Assembly (NCBI RefSeq): GCF_014779715.1
Contig: NZ_JACXYU010000012.1
Span: 1-64,000 of the forward strand
DNA from: Streptomyces chumphonensis
GTDB lineage: Bacteria > Actinomycetota > Actinomycetes > Streptomycetales > Streptomycetaceae
Direction: 5' to 3'
Length of the DNA stretch: 64,000 bases
In this document: in pieces, positions 46,534 to 55,262 of the stretch
Layout of the letters: every line of letters begins with the position of its first letter
Numbering within the stretch: the first letter of the stretch is position 1
Position numbers and translations under genes: made by a program
The notes under the pieces: generated by a model
Database searches by the model: none
Told to the model about the DNA's origin: nothing
The model's input: only the letters and a program-made list of their open reading frames with translations

Positions 46534-47475
46534 ATGTTCAGATTCACGATCCGGCGGCTGATGTCAGGAGTCGCCCTCCTGTTGATCGTCACGTCCGCCA
46601 CCTTCTTCCTGGCGCACCTGGCCATCGGCGACCCCACCGCCGGCCTGCTCGGCAACAGCGCCACCCCCGCCCAGCGGGCCGCCCTGCACGAGAAGCTCGG
46701 CCTGGACCGCCCGCTCTTCGTGCAGTTCTGGGACTGGTTCTCGCACGCCCTGCGCGGCGACTTCGGGACCTCGTGGCGCAACTTCCAGCCCGTCTCGGAC
46801 CAGATCGCCCTGCGCGTCCCGGTCACCCTGTCGGTCGTGATCGCCGCGACGGTCCTGGCGGCCGCCCTCGGCCTCGCCGTCGGTGTCGCCACCGGACTGC
46901 GCCCGGGCGGCGCCCTCGCCCGCGTCCTCAAGCTCGCCTCGGTCGTCCTGTTCGCCCTCCCGGGCTTCTGGGTCAGCCTCGTGCTCGTGATGCTGTTCGC
47001 GGTCAGGCTGCAGTGGTTCCCCGCAGTGGGCTACGTGCCGCTGACGCAGTCCGCGTCCGGATGGCTCAGCTCCATCACCCTGCCCGCCGTCGCCCTGGCG
47101 CTCAGCGCGATCGTCATGATCGCCGAGCAGCTCCGCAACGGCTTCGTCGAGGTGACCAAACAGGACTACGTCCGCACGCTGCGCGCCCGTGGCCTGTCCA
47201 CGCGCCGCGTGACGCTGCACGTGCTGCGCAACGCCTCGCCGGCCGCGCTCACCGTGCTCGCCGTCATGTTCGTGGGGCTGCTGGGCGGAGCCATCGTCGT
47301 CGAGATCATCTTCAACCTGCCGGGCATCGGCCAGCTCACCCAGTCGGCGTCCCAGATCGGCGACATCCCCATCCTGCTCGGACTGACCGCCGTCACGGTC
47401 GTCTTCGTGGTCCTCGTCAACTTCCTGCTCGACCTCGTGCTCGGGTGGATCAACCCGAAGGTGCGCGACATATGA
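46534..47475 (+). CDS. ABC importer permease, DppB type
   Basis: A 313-residue membrane protein with six helices and the DppB-type N-terminus (RFTIRRLMSGVALLLIVTS, then LHEKLGLDRPLFVQF). The cytoplasmic EAA-type loop RTLRARGLSTRRVTLHVLRN contacts the ATPase. Its stop overlaps the ATG of the next gene (47472-47475), so the two are translationally coupled. Confidence 0.92.
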   Translation: MFRFTIRRLMSGVALLLIVTSATFFLAHLAIGDPTAGLLGNSATPAQRAALHEKLGLDRPLFVQFWDWFSHALRGDFGTSWRNFQPVSDQIALRVPVTLSVVIAATVLAAALGLAVGVATGLRPGGALARVLKLASVVLFALPGFWVSLVLVMLFAVRLQWFPAVGYVPLTQSASGWLSSITLPAVALALSAIVMIAEQLRNGFVEVTKQDYVRTLRARGLSTRRVTLHVLRNASPAALTVLAVMFVGLLGGAIVVEIIFNLPGIGQLTQSASQIGDIPILLGLTAVTVVFVVLVNFLLDLVLGWINPKVRDI

Positions 47476-49265
47476 CCGACCCCTCCTACCCGGCCCCGGG
47501 CGGCGGCGCTCCGGCGCAGCAGCGGCTCTGGTCGCGCTTCCTGCGCCGCCCGCTCGGCGTCACGGCCCTGGCCGTGTTCCTGCTCATCGTCCTGGCGGGG
47601 CTCTTCGCCCCGCTGCTGGCCCCCTACGACCCCAACCTCGTCGACTTCTCCCTCACCCAGGCACCGCCGAGCGCCGAGCACCTGATGGGCGGAGACTCGG
47701 CCGGCCGGGACATCTTCAGCCGGCTCCTCTACGGCGCCCGCACGACCGTCTACGGAGCGGCCGTCGCCTGCCTCGTCGGCGTCCTGCTCGGCGTCCCCGC
47801 CGGAGTGGCCGCCGGGTACTTCGGCGGTCTCACCGACCGGATCTGCTCGTCGATCAGCGACGGCGTCCAGTCCGTGCCCGGCATGATCGTGCTGCTGATC
47901 GTCGCCGCCGGCACCGGGGCCGACTTCACGGTGCTGATGATGACGGTGGGCGCGTTCATGGCGCCCGGGTACTACCGCATCTCCCGTTCCCGGGCGCTGG
48001 CCGTGCGCAAGGAGCCCTACGTCGACGCCGCGCGGGTGGCCGGCCTCACCCACACCCGCGTCCTGCACGCCCACATGGTCCGGGCCGTGCAGGCGCCGGT
48101 GGTCATCCAGTCCGCGCTCACCGCGGGCGTCGCCATGGGCATGCAGACCGGTCTGCAGTTCCTGGGCATCGGCACCGCGTCGACCCCCGACTGGGGCCAG
48201 ATGATGAACGACGGCTTCCGGACCATGGGCACGCACCCGCTGATCCTGCTGTGGCCCTCGGCCGCGCTGGGCCTGACGATCGCGGCCCTCGCGTTCATGG
48301 GGTCGACCCTCGCCGACCTGATCAGCGTGCGCACCGAGCCCGTCTCCCGGCGCCGCAAGCGGGCCGTGGCACCCGACGTCGAGGTGGTCCCGGCCACCGG
48401 ACGCCTGGAGCACCCCGTCGAGGACAGCGCGCTGCGGATCGAGAACCTCCGCGTCACCTACCGCACGCCGCACGGGGACAAGCAGGTCGTCCGCGGCGTC
48501 TGCCTGGACGTCTCCCCCGGAGAGGTGCTCGGCATCGTCGGCGAGTCCGGATCGGGCAAGTCGCAGACGGTCTTCTCCGCCCTGGACCTGCTCCCGGCCG
48601 AGGGGCACACGAGCGCGGACGGCATCTGGATCGGCGGCGAGCCGGTGGGAGACCTGCCCCGGGCAAAACGCCACGCGCTGCTCGGCACCCGCGTGGGCTA
48701 CGTCCCCCAGGAGCCGATGAGCAACCTCGACCCCTGCTACACGATCGGCCACCAGCTCACGGAGCCGCTGCGGTCCGTGCACCGGCTGACGAGGACGCAG
48801 GCGGGGGAGCGGGCCCGGTCGATCCTCCGGCGGGTCGGCATCGACGACCCCGACCGCGTGCTGGCCTCCTACCCGCACCAGGTCTCCGGGGGCATGGCAC
48901 AGCGCGTCCTCATCGCCGGCGCCGTCGCGGGCAAGCCGCAGCTCCTGGTCGCCGACGAGCCGACGACGGCGCTGGACGTCACGGTCCAGGCGGAGGTCCT
49001 GGAACTCCTGCGCGAGTTGCAGGAGGAGTACGGCATGGCCCTCGTCATCGTCACGCACAACTTCGGTGTGGTCGCCGACATCTGCGACCGCGTCGCGGTG
49101 ATGAGGCACGGCCGGGTCGTCGAGACCGGGGCGGTCGAGGAGATCTTCGCCAAGCCGGCCGACCCGTACACGGCGGAGCTCATCCGGGCCTCGCTGGACG
49201 ACACCGAGAGCCGCGACGACCTCGACGCGGCGTGGAACAAGGCCGGACGGACGGTGCGCACATGA
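47472..49265 (+). CDS. ABC importer permease-ATPase fusion (DppC-DppD)
   Basis: A 597-residue fusion. Residues about 20-295 are a DppC-type permease with six helices; residues about 318-585 are an ATPase with Walker A GESGSGKS (357-364), signature VSGGMAQ, Walker B LLVADEP and an oligopeptide-type C-terminal extension. Such fusions of inner-membrane and ATPase subunits are known in actinomycetes. Starts at ATG 47472 overlapping the upstream stop, and its own stop overlaps the ATG of the second ATPase. Confidence 0.92.
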   Translation: MTDPSYPAPGGGAPAQQRLWSRFLRRPLGVTALAVFLLIVLAGLFAPLLAPYDPNLVDFSLTQAPPSAEHLMGGDSAGRDIFSRLLYGARTTVYGAAVACLVGVLLGVPAGVAAGYFGGLTDRICSSISDGVQSVPGMIVLLIVAAGTGADFTVLMMTVGAFMAPGYYRISRSRALAVRKEPYVDAARVAGLTHTRVLHAHMVRAVQAPVVIQSALTAGVAMGMQTGLQFLGIGTASTPDWGQMMNDGFRTMGTHPLILLWPSAALGLTIAALAFMGSTLADLISVRTEPVSRRRKRAVAPDVEVVPATGRLEHPVEDSALRIENLRVTYRTPHGDKQVVRGVCLDVSPGEVLGIVGESGSGKSQTVFSALDLLPAEGHTSADGIWIGGEPVGDLPRAKRHALLGTRVGYVPQEPMSNLDPCYTIGHQLTEPLRSVHRLTRTQAGERARSILRRVGIDDPDRVLASYPHQVSGGMAQRVLIAGAVAGKPQLLVADEPTTALDVTVQAEVLELLRELQEEYGMALVIVTHNFGVVADICDRVAVMRHGRVVETGAVEEIFAKPADPYTAELIRASLDDTESRDDLDAAWNKAGRTVRT

Positions 49266-50113
49266 CCGCGAAAACGAACGACGCCCCGCTGCTGGACGTG
49301 GCCGACCTCGTCGTGGACTACCGCCGCGGACGCCACACCTTCCGCGCGCTCAAGGGCGTCTCGATGACCATCGGGACGGGGGAGTGCGTCGGCCTGGTCG
49401 GAGAGAGCGGCTCGGGCAAGTCGACGCTCGGCAAGGCCATCCTCGGACTCGCCGACGTCACCTCGGGCACGATCCGCTTCGACGGCCAGGACATCACCCA
49501 CCTCAAGGGTGCCGCCCGTCGCAGCCTGGCCGCCGACCTCCAGGTGGTCTTCCAGGACCCCTACGGTTCGCTGGACCCGACGATGACCGTCGGACAGATC
49601 CTCGCCGAGCCCCTGACGGCCTCGGGCGTCGGCAAGGCCGCCGCCCGGGCGACGGTGGTCGAGATGCTCGACCACGTGCGGCTCCCCGCCGACACGGTGA
49701 CGCGCTACCCCAGCGAGTTCTCCGGGGGCCAGCGCCAGCGCATCGCGATCGCCCGCGCGCTCGTGCGCCGTCCCCGCCTCATCGTCTGCGACGAACCCGT
49801 CAGCGCGCTGGACCTGACCACGCAGGCGGCCGTGATCGACCTGTTCATCGACATCCAGCGCGAGACCGGTGTCTCCTACCTCTTCGTCTCGCACGACCTG
49901 GGCGTCGTGCGCCGCATCTGTCACCGGGTCTCGGTCATGTACCAGGGCGAATGCGTCGAGACGGGACCGAACGAGAGGGTCACGCGCGACCCCGAACACC
50001 CCTACACCCGCAGGCTGCTGCTCGCGTCCCCGGTCGCCGATCCGGCCCGCCAGGCCGAGCGCAGACGCAGCCGGCTCGGGCTGCGTTCACCATCCGGTCC
50101 GCCAGTACCGTAG
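49262..50113 (+). CDS. ABC importer ATPase, DppF type
   Basis: A 283-residue ATPase with Walker A GESGSGKS (47-54), a Q-loop in VVFQDPYGSLDP, signature FSGGQRQRI, Walker B LIVCDEP and switch histidine in LFVSHDLG. The C-terminal EHPYTRRLLLASP segment is typical of oligopeptide/nickel importers. It pairs with the fused ATPase upstream. Ends seven bases before the TetR gene start, so the regulator is probably in the same operon. Confidence 0.92.
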   Translation: MTAKTNDAPLLDVADLVVDYRRGRHTFRALKGVSMTIGTGECVGLVGESGSGKSTLGKAILGLADVTSGTIRFDGQDITHLKGAARRSLAADLQVVFQDPYGSLDPTMTVGQILAEPLTASGVGKAAARATVVEMLDHVRLPADTVTRYPSEFSGGQRQRIAIARALVRRPRLIVCDEPVSALDLTTQAAVIDLFIDIQRETGVSYLFVSHDLGVVRRICHRVSVMYQGECVETGPNERVTRDPEHPYTRRLLLASPVADPARQAERRRSRLGLRSPSGPPVP

Positions 50114-50120
50114 GACGACC

Positions 50121-50711
50121 ATGCCGAAGATTATCGACCACGACCAGCGACGCCGTGAGATCGTCGCCGTCGCGAAGAAGCTGATCATCCAGGGTGGCTT
50201 CGAGGCGGCGACGATGCGGAGCATCGTCGCCGAGGCGGGCTACGCCAACGGGGCCCTGAAACGGTACTTCCCCAGCAAGGACAGCATCGTGGCCGCCACG
50301 TTCCAGAGCGTGCTCGCGGAGATGAACGAGCGGATCGCCGCCGACGAGACGCCGGCCGACCCACGGGAGGCGCTCCGTCACGACGTCGAGGCGACCCTGC
50401 CGCTGGACACGTACCGGATCGACTCCGCGCGCGTGCTGCTGGCCCTGTGGGAGCACTCGATGGCCAACGAGGAGCTTGCCGCGCTCTACCGCGCCCACCT
50501 CCAGGACTGGCGCGGCCGGCTCGCCGAGCGCATCGCCGCCGCACGCGGCGCGGACGAGTCCGCCGACGCCCCCGCGGTGACCCACCTCGCGCAGGAGGTC
50601 ATCGCGGTGGCCATCGGGGCCAGCGTCACCTCCCTGATGTTCCCGGACGGGGCGCTCATCCCGGAGTACCGCGCCTACGTCGACCGGTTGATGCAGAAGA
50701 TCACCGACTGA
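50121..50711 (+). CDS. TetR-family transcriptional regulator
   Basis: A 196-residue regulator with a TetR helix-turn-helix (about 10-57; IIQGGFEAATMRSIVAEAGYANGALKRYF) and a helical effector domain. It resembles the BetI-like group. It follows the ABC importer by seven bases and precedes an aldehyde dehydrogenase by 53. Candidate targets are the importer promoter at 44771 and the related elements upstream; this is inference from position. Confidence 0.87.
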   Translation: MPKIIDHDQRRREIVAVAKKLIIQGGFEAATMRSIVAEAGYANGALKRYFPSKDSIVAATFQSVLAEMNERIAADETPADPREALRHDVEATLPLDTYRIDSARVLLALWEHSMANEELAALYRAHLQDWRGRLAERIAAARGADESADAPAVTHLAQEVIAVAIGASVTSLMFPDGALIPEYRAYVDRLMQKITD

Positions 50712-50764
50712 TCCGCACCGCGCGGTCGTTCGGTCCATGACGAGGTTCACCAGAAGGATCAGGT

Positions 50765-52228
50765 ATGGATGTGCGAGGTCAGCTTCACATCGGAGGTGAG
50801 TGGACGGCCGCCGCCGACGGGGCGGAGTTCACCACCCGCGATCCGGCGACCGGCGCCGCCCTGGGCACCTGCGCCCAGGCCGGCACCGCGGACGTCGACG
50901 CCGCCGTCGACGCGGCACGGCGGGCCCTCGGCGACCCGGCGTGGGCCGGTCTGCCGGCGGCGGAACGCGCCCGGCTGCTGTGGCGCGTCGCCGAACTGAT
51001 CGAACGGGACGCCGAGGCGCTGGCGGAGTGGGAGACCCGGGACCAGGGGCAACCGCTGTCGGTGTCCCGGGGCGTCAGCGTGGCCGGGGCCGCGGAGCAC
51101 TTCCGCTACTACGCCGGCTGGGTCACCAAGCTCGAGGGGACGGTCGCGCCGGTCTCCTTCCCGGACACGTTGCACTACACGCGCCGCGAACCGGTGGGCG
51201 TCTGCGCGCTCATCACCCCGTGGAACTTCCCCCTGATGATCGCGGCGTGGAAGCTGGCGCCGGCCCTGGCCTGCGGCAACACCGTGATCCTCAAGCCCGC
51301 CGAGCAGACCCCGCTGACGAGTGTGCGGCTGGTGCGCCTGTGCGAGGAGGCCGGCTTCCCGCCGGGGGTGGTCAACCTCCTGACCGGCGGGCCCTCGACC
51401 GGCCGCGCCCTCGTGGAGCACCGCCGCGTCGACAAGGTCTCCTTCACCGGGTCCACCGAGGTCGGGCAGGCGATCGTGCGGGCCTCGGCGGGCGATCTGA
51501 AGCGCGTCACGCTGGAGTTGGGCGGCAAGGCGCCCAGCATCGTCGCCCGCGACGCCGACATCGACGCCGCCGTCGCCGGGAACGTGCAGGGGGCCCTGCT
51601 CAACAGCGGGCAGGTCTGCGCCGCCTACGCCCGGTTCTACGTCGACCGCCACCGGGCGGAGGAGTTCACCGAGAAGCTCGCGGCCGCCGTGGGCGCCCTG
51701 CGGCTGGGTCCCGGTCTGGCACCCGACACCCAGCTCGGGCCGCTGGTGACCGACGAGCATCTGCGGCGGGTGGACGCCATGGTGCGGGCCGGTGTGGCCG
51801 AGGGGGCGGAACTGGTCACCGGGGGAGACCGCGCCGACGGGGACCTGACGGCGGGACACTTCTACCGGCCCACCGTCCTGTCGGGCGTCCGGGACGCCAT
51901 GTCCGTGGCCCGGCAGGAGGTCTTCGGACCCGTGCTGCCGGTGCTCACCTACGAGGACGAGGACGAACTCGCCGCCCGGGCCAACGACACCCACTACGGC
52001 CTGGCCGCCGCCGTCTGGACGCGTGACCTGTCCACCGCCCACCGGCTGGCGGCGGACGTCCGGGCGGGGGCGGTCTTCGTCAACATGCCGCCGATACCCG
52101 ACCCCGCGGCTCCCTGGGGCGGGTTCGGGTCCAGCGGCTGGGGCCGGGAGATGGGCTCCTCCGCGCTGAACGTGTTCACCGAGACCAAGGGCGTCTGGAT
52201 CCACCACGGCCGGCCCGCCCGCACCTGA
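50765..52228 (+). CDS. Aldehyde dehydrogenase family protein
   Basis: A 487-residue NAD(P)-dependent aldehyde dehydrogenase with Glu251 (LELGGKAP) and Cys285 (NSGQVCAAYAR). It is closest to the betaine/aminoaldehyde dehydrogenase type and is not close to the HpaE-like genes here. ATG 50765 has AGAAGGA upstream. The C-terminal part (GGFGSSGWGREMG, TKGVWI) is intact. It forms a pair with the SnoaL-like gene 12 bases downstream. The substrate may be an aromatic or amino aldehyde. Confidence 0.9.
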   Translation: MDVRGQLHIGGEWTAAADGAEFTTRDPATGAALGTCAQAGTADVDAAVDAARRALGDPAWAGLPAAERARLLWRVAELIERDAEALAEWETRDQGQPLSVSRGVSVAGAAEHFRYYAGWVTKLEGTVAPVSFPDTLHYTRREPVGVCALITPWNFPLMIAAWKLAPALACGNTVILKPAEQTPLTSVRLVRLCEEAGFPPGVVNLLTGGPSTGRALVEHRRVDKVSFTGSTEVGQAIVRASAGDLKRVTLELGGKAPSIVARDADIDAAVAGNVQGALLNSGQVCAAYARFYVDRHRAEEFTEKLAAAVGALRLGPGLAPDTQLGPLVTDEHLRRVDAMVRAGVAEGAELVTGGDRADGDLTAGHFYRPTVLSGVRDAMSVARQEVFGPVLPVLTYEDEDELAARANDTHYGLAAAVWTRDLSTAHRLAADVRAGAVFVNMPPIPDPAAPWGGFGSSGWGREMGSSALNVFTETKGVWIHHGRPART

Positions 52229-52240
52229 GAGGAAGAACCG

Positions 52241-52627
52241 ATGAGTGAGCAGCAGCCGGTGGCGCACGACGGCGTCCGGTCGGCCGTCGAGGCCTACGTG
52301 AGCGCGGTGAGCGCCGCGGATCCGGCGGCCGTCCGGGCCGCCTTCCGCCCGGACGCCCACATGTGGGGCTACCTGGGCGCGGAGTTCGTCTCCGCCCCGA
52401 TCGAGGCGTTCTGCGAGGTGGTGGCGGCCGACACGGACACGGCCCGCTGGGTTCCGTCCTACCGGTACACCATCCGCTCGGTCGAGGTGAGCGGCGACGT
52501 GGCCGTCGCCGTGCTCGACGAGTTCGGCTACCAGGGCCACGACTTCACCAACCACTTCTCCCTGGTCCGGGCGGACGGCACCTGGCGGATCGCCGGGAAG
52601 ACCTTCTTCCGCCACGACGGCGCCTGA
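52241..52627 (+). CDS. SnoaL/NTF2-like protein
   Basis: A 128-residue single-domain protein of the NTF2-like superfamily (cone-shaped alpha+beta fold; AVEAYVSAVSAADPAAVRAAF, then GTWRIAGKTFF). The group includes polyketide cyclases, dehydratases, isomerases and ring-cleavage helpers. No clear catalytic dyad is visible. ATG 52241 lies 12 bases after the aldehyde dehydrogenase and probably shares its transcript. Function unknown. Confidence 0.82.
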   Translation: MSEQQPVAHDGVRSAVEAYVSAVSAADPAAVRAAFRPDAHMWGYLGAEFVSAPIEAFCEVVAADTDTARWVPSYRYTIRSVEVSGDVAVAVLDEFGYQGHDFTNHFSLVRADGTWRIAGKTFFRHDGA

Positions 52628-52646
52628 CCCGCGGCGGCACCACAAC

Positions 52647-52684
52647 GGCCCGTCCCCCGTCGCGCTGAGCGCGGGGGACGGGCC
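52647..52684. terminator. Bidirectional terminator
   Basis: Perfect 13-bp stem between the convergent SnoaL-like and glutamine-synthetase-like genes, 8 bases from the stop of the latter. Confidence 0.75.
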
Positions 52685-52692
52685 GAGGCGTG

Positions 52693-54045
52693 TCACAGGT
52701 GGTAGGCGTACTCCGTGAACTCCCAGTCGGTGACGTGGCGGCGGAAGCGGGCGATCTCGTCGCGCTTGTAGGTCAGGTAGGAAGTGGTGAAGTCCTTGCC
52801 GAGCAGCTCGCCGAGTGCCGTGTCCGCCTCCAGTGCGTCGAGGGCGTCCGACAGGGTCGCCGGCAGGAGCGGGGCCCGAGCGGCGTCGTAGCCGTAGCCC
52901 TCCAGCGGGGCGGGCGGTTCCTCCCCGGCCGCGACGCCGAGCAGGGCCGCGGCGATGGTGCCCGCGATCAGCAGGTAGGGATTGGCGCTCGCGTCGCCCA
53001 GGCGCACCTCGAACCGCGTGGCCGCGTCGCGCTCGGGCGGGATGCGCACCATGGCGCTGCGGTTGTCCAGCCCCCAGTCGATCAGCCAGGGCGCGAGCGT
53101 GTCGGGCCCGAACCGCTTGTAGGAGTTGACCGTCGGGTTGGCCAGCGCGGCGAGGGCGGGCGCGTGGGCGAGGACGCCCGCTACCGCGTGGCGCGCGGTG
53201 GCCGACAGCCCGTACGGTCCGGCGCGGTCGGCGAAGGTGTTCCCGCCCCGGTCGTCGGTGCACGACAGGTGGAGGTGGAAGCCCGAGCCGCCGGTGTCGT
53301 TGAAGGGCTTGGCCATGAACGTGGCCAGCCGCCCCTCCGCGCGGGCGAGCTCCTTGACGGCGGCCTTGAAGGCGAAGGCGCGGTCGGCCGCCGAGGCGGC
53401 GTCGGAGTGGGTGAGGTTGATCTCGAACTGCGCCCCGTCGTACTCGTGGTTCCCGCCGCTGACGCCGATGCCGGTGTCGCGCAGCGACCGCAGGGTGCGC
53501 AGCAGGTGGTTGTCCGGGTCCGCGCGCAGGCCGGCGGTGTAGATGACGCCCGCCGCGTCGCTGTAGCGGCGCCAGCCGGTGCCGTCGGGGCCGGAGTCGC
53601 ACAGGAAGTACTCCAGCTCCGGTCCCACGACGGGGTGCAGGCCCACCGCGGCGCACCGGTCGAGAACGGCGCGCAGCAGCTCGCGCGGGGACTCCGGGGC
53701 GGGTCGGCCGGTGGCCGGGTCCGTGACGTCGCCGAGGCAGGTGGCGACTCCGGGCTCCCAGGGGAGCGGGCGCAGCGTGTCGAGGTCGGGCGTGACGCAG
53801 ATGTCGGGCAGTCCGGCGTCCAGCCCGCCGGGCACCGGCACGGTGTCGCCCTGGGGGCTCGTGTGGTAGACGGCGCGGCAGAAGGCCAGGCCGTGCTCGC
53901 AGGCGTCCGGGAGGTGCTCCAGAAGGAGGTCCCGGGCCCGTTCGGTGCCGATGAGGTCGGGATAGGTCACCCGGACGACGTCGACGCCCTCGGCGGCCAG
54001 TTGTTCCACGCGACGACGGACGGCTGCGGGGTCGGATGCGCTCAC
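52693..54045 (-). CDS. Glutamine-synthetase-like gamma-glutamyl-amine ligase (PuuA/GlnA type)
   Basis: A 450-residue member of the glutamine synthetase superfamily. The N-terminal beta-grasp (about 10-105) and catalytic barrel with GPELEYFL, the GGNHEYDGAQFEIN motif, FNDTGGSGFHLHLS and RFEVRLGDASANPYL are present, with the metal and glutamate ligands. The usual adenylylation loop of GlnA is missing. This is the pattern of gamma-glutamylating enzymes such as PuuA, GlnA3/GlnA4 or IpuC, which join glutamate to an amine. GTG 54043-54045 (minus strand) has GAGGA upstream. Divergent from module B; the matching PuuC- and PuuD-like genes lie at 59286 and 60767. Confidence 0.88.
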   Translation of the reverse strand: MSASDPAAVRRRVEQLAAEGVDVVRVTYPDLIGTERARDLLLEHLPDACEHGLAFCRAVYHTSPQGDTVPVPGGLDAGLPDICVTPDLDTLRPLPWEPGVATCLGDVTDPATGRPAPESPRELLRAVLDRCAAVGLHPVVGPELEYFLCDSGPDGTGWRRYSDAAGVIYTAGLRADPDNHLLRTLRSLRDTGIGVSGGNHEYDGAQFEINLTHSDAASAADRAFAFKAAVKELARAEGRLATFMAKPFNDTGGSGFHLHLSCTDDRGGNTFADRAGPYGLSATARHAVAGVLAHAPALAALANPTVNSYKRFGPDTLAPWLIDWGLDNRSAMVRIPPERDAATRFEVRLGDASANPYLLIAGTIAAALLGVAAGEEPPAPLEGYGYDAARAPLLPATLSDALDALEADTALGELLGKDFTTSYLTYKRDEIARFRRHVTDWEFTEYAYHL

Positions 54046-54218
54046 CGGTGGCTCCTCGGGGGAAACGGGTGCCCCGGGGCCGTGGGCTCCGGGGGATCGG
54101 GGTGAAGGACGAAGGGGGCGGCCTCGGACTGCTCGGGGGCAGGAGGCGGCGCGCGGCTTCGGTGTGCCCAACGTAGAGACGGCCGCGGTGGTCCCACAAG
54201 GGGTACGGGCCAGAAATT

Positions 54219-54280
54219 TATCCATCCGGATAGCTATTGACCCCGGGAGGTGCTCCTTCCTATCTTGTTTGGAGCCAAAC
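54219..54280 (+). promoter_or_regulatory. Regulated promoter of module B
   Basis: TTGACC (54237-54242) and TATCTT (54261-54266) are 18 bases apart. An inverted repeat TATCC-ATCC-GGATA (54219-54232) lies upstream and the palindrome GTTTGGAGCCAAAC (54267-54280) lies at the expected transcript start. The latter resembles GTTTGACCCGAAAC at 59246, upstream of the PuuC-like gene. The 373-base gap 54046-54418 also holds the divergent promoter of the ligase gene. Confidence 0.7.
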
Positions 54281-54418
54281 GATCGACTGTCGCCTTCGCG
54301 CCGTTCCCGGCCGTCCCGCACGCGCCGACGAGCGCCCCCGGCCCTCGGTCACCCCGGGCCGCGGCCCCCGTCGGCCGCCCCGGCCGCGCCTCCCCGTCCC
54401 GTCCCGCAAGGAGCCTCC

Positions 54419-55225
54419 GTGACCCGCCTCCGTGGATTCCTCCACCCCAAGACCCCGACGGGTGACTCCTCGCTCATCCCCGAGCCCCCGTGGCACTACT
54501 CCGGCGACCTGCTCACCGTCGAGTACCGCACCGACCCCGCCCGCGTCCGCGAACTCCTGCCCGCGCCACTGGAACTCGCCGAGGAGGACCCCGGCGCCGT
54601 CGCCCTGATCTGGGCGGACTGGCAGTCCTGCTCCACCTCGGGCAGGGAGCTGCTCGATCCGGTGCTCGCCCAGTACAAGGAGGCATTCGCCGTCGTCCGC
54701 TGCGCCTACCGGGGGCGGACCTACACCCGCTGCGTGTACATCTGGGTCGACAAGGACTTCGCCGTCGCGCGCGGACTGCACCAGGGCTACCCGAAGAAGC
54801 TCGGCTCCATCCACCAGACGCGCCCCCACCCCTACGGCCCCGCCCCGCGCCTCGCCGCCGGGGCCCGGTTCGGCGCCACCCTCGCGGCGGCCGACCGGCG
54901 GCTCGCCCAGGCCGTGGTCACCCTGCGCGAGCCGTCCGAGCACAACGGCTTCGTCAACAGCCACCCCATGGCGCACCACCGGTGGCTGCCCTCGATCGAG
55001 AAGGGCGGGGGCCCGGCCCTGGACGAACTGGTCGAGTCCGGCGCCGCCTCGTTCGAGGCCGGGCAACCCTGGGTGGGGCAGGCCGAACTGGAGCTGTTCG
55101 AGGCACCCACCGAGGAACTGGCCCGGCTGGAGATCCGCGAGCCGATCGCCGCCTACTACCGGCAGGTCGGCGTGGTGTGGGACGGCGGACGGCTCCTGGA
55201 GTCACGCACGTCCGACACCCGGTGA
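54419..55225 (+). CDS. Acetoacetate-decarboxylase-like protein
   Basis: A 268-residue protein of the acetoacetate decarboxylase superfamily. The paired lysines Lys126-Lys127 in GYPKKLGS match the Schiff-base lysine and its neighbour in the clostridial enzyme. Family members include decarboxylases and aldolase-dehydratases. In module B it may act on a 2-oxo acid from meta cleavage, replacing the RraA/DapA-like lyases of module A. GTG 54419 has AAGGAG at 54408-54413. First gene of the module; the frame upstream has no other suitable start. Confidence 0.82.
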   Translation: MTRLRGFLHPKTPTGDSSLIPEPPWHYSGDLLTVEYRTDPARVRELLPAPLELAEEDPGAVALIWADWQSCSTSGRELLDPVLAQYKEAFAVVRCAYRGRTYTRCVYIWVDKDFAVARGLHQGYPKKLGSIHQTRPHPYGPAPRLAAGARFGATLAAADRRLAQAVVTLREPSEHNGFVNSHPMAHHRWLPSIEKGGGPALDELVESGAASFEAGQPWVGQAELELFEAPTEELARLEIREPIAAYYRQVGVVWDGGRLLESRTSDTR

Positions 55226-55262
55226 CCGCATCCCACCGCACGACCCTCAGGAGCCCAAGGCC

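Noticed and set aside
50759..54199. A minus-strand open frame of 1146 codons
   Set aside because: It lies opposite the aldehyde dehydrogenase and SnoaL-like genes and across the synthetase gene. It has Arg/Gly/Pro-rich composition without domains, as expected for shadow frames in very GC-rich DNA.
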